A program made the translations under genes and the position numbers. From assembly GCF_009711265.1 (NCBI RefSeq), contig NZ_WMII01000008.1, forward strand, positions 124,001-188,000: DNA of 64,000 bases, in the 5' to 3' direction. Below the pieces are notes generated by a model, which saw only the letters and a list, made by a program, of their open reading frames with translations, ran no database searches and was not told where the DNA came from. The stretch's first letter is position 1, and every line of letters starts with the position of its first letter. Source of the DNA: Paracoccus shanxieyensis (GTDB taxonomy: Bacteria > Pseudomonadota > Alphaproteobacteria > Rhodobacterales > Rhodobacteraceae). This document shows, piece by piece, positions 63,896 to 64,000 of this stretch.

Positions 63896-64000
63896 GTGCG
63901 ATCTAATTGAAACCGAATCGTTTCAGTTTGGGCGGTTCGTTGGATAGGCTGAATTCAAAACATCGCCAAATCGTTGTGATATTGGCGAACTATGGCGGAT

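Larger units (their letters stand above)
58839..64000. mobile_element. Prophage-like or satellite-like element downstream of tRNA-Ser
   Basis: From the tRNA to the right edge all genes run on the reverse strand. GC and third-position GC drop relative to the core, and the products are phage-like or unknown: tape measure, several small proteins and a helix-turn-helix protein. tRNA-Ser 3' ends are classic integration sites. No integrase, portal, capsid or large terminase is seen in the 5.2 kb present. The element continues past the window. Confidence 0.75.

Overview
The window is a GC-rich, densely packed chromosomal segment of an alphaproteobacterium, most likely a member of the Rhodobacteraceae close to Paracoccus/Rhodobacter. 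The evidence is the gene content: ethylmalonyl-CoA pathway genes (ccr, ecm), the ParA-like division regulator MipZ, the murA-DUF2948-hisD-UPF0262-phosphatase string, the methyltransferase/PIN pair next to Entner-Doudoroff genes, a trgB-like NUDIX gene next to cysK, and a pyruvate dehydrogenase E1 beta that carries its own lipoyl domain. Many genes are linked by ATGA or TGATG stop/start overlaps, so operons can be read directly from the sequence.

Layout, left to right. 1-5 kb: zwf (cut by the window edge) and edd, the two entry enzymes of the Entner-Doudoroff route, each preceded by the same 12-bp palindrome-like core (GTTATCGCTAAC), with an rRNA methyltransferase/PIN pair between them. 4.7-9.6 kb: a reverse-strand string for envelope and histidine synthesis (small protein, murA, DUF2948, hisD, UPF0262, low-molecular-weight phosphatase), plus a PAS protein. 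9.7-14 kb: tRNA-Thr, a RidA protein, and the lipid A/fatty acid block fabZ-lpxA-lpxI-lpxB with a perfect 22-bp hairpin inside it. 14-21 kb: a MoxR ATPase-DUF58-BatA/DUF4159 operon of five overlapping genes. 21-27 kb: DUF1285, a hydroxypyruvate-isomerase-like gene, deoC with a two-module aldehyde dehydrogenase, small membrane proteins and ftsB. 27-31 kb: pdhA-pdhB-pdhC, then mipZ. 32-37 kb: two small unknown genes, then the translation/export block ffh, a 59-codon reading frame, chorismate mutase, rpsP, rimM, a membrane protein, trmD, rplS and rpmE. 37.5-46 kb: azoreductase, an AhpD-like protein, an EamA transporter, then ecm and ccr flanking a ProC-like gene and an esterase, and two tandem cysteine-rich small paralogues. 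46-58.6 kb: a sulfotransferase-like gene, a START protein, a zinc peptidase, DedA, dsbB, gyrA, an AI-2E-type permease, a glyoxalase-fold protein, a mechanosensitive channel, cysK and a trgB-like gene.

From tRNA-Ser (58.7 kb) to the right edge the character changes: lower GC, unfamiliar small proteins and a phage tail tape-measure gene, all on the reverse strand. This is a prophage-like or satellite-like element that continues beyond the window. Its visible part holds one recognisable structural gene, no integrase, and a pair of palindromic sites spaced exactly 20 bp near the tRNA. It is the best candidate in the window for something undescribed. Other points worth attention are the zwf/edd operator pair, a shared motif upstream of ccr and ecm, the intra-operon hairpin in the lpx cluster, and several conserved-looking small genes of unknown function.
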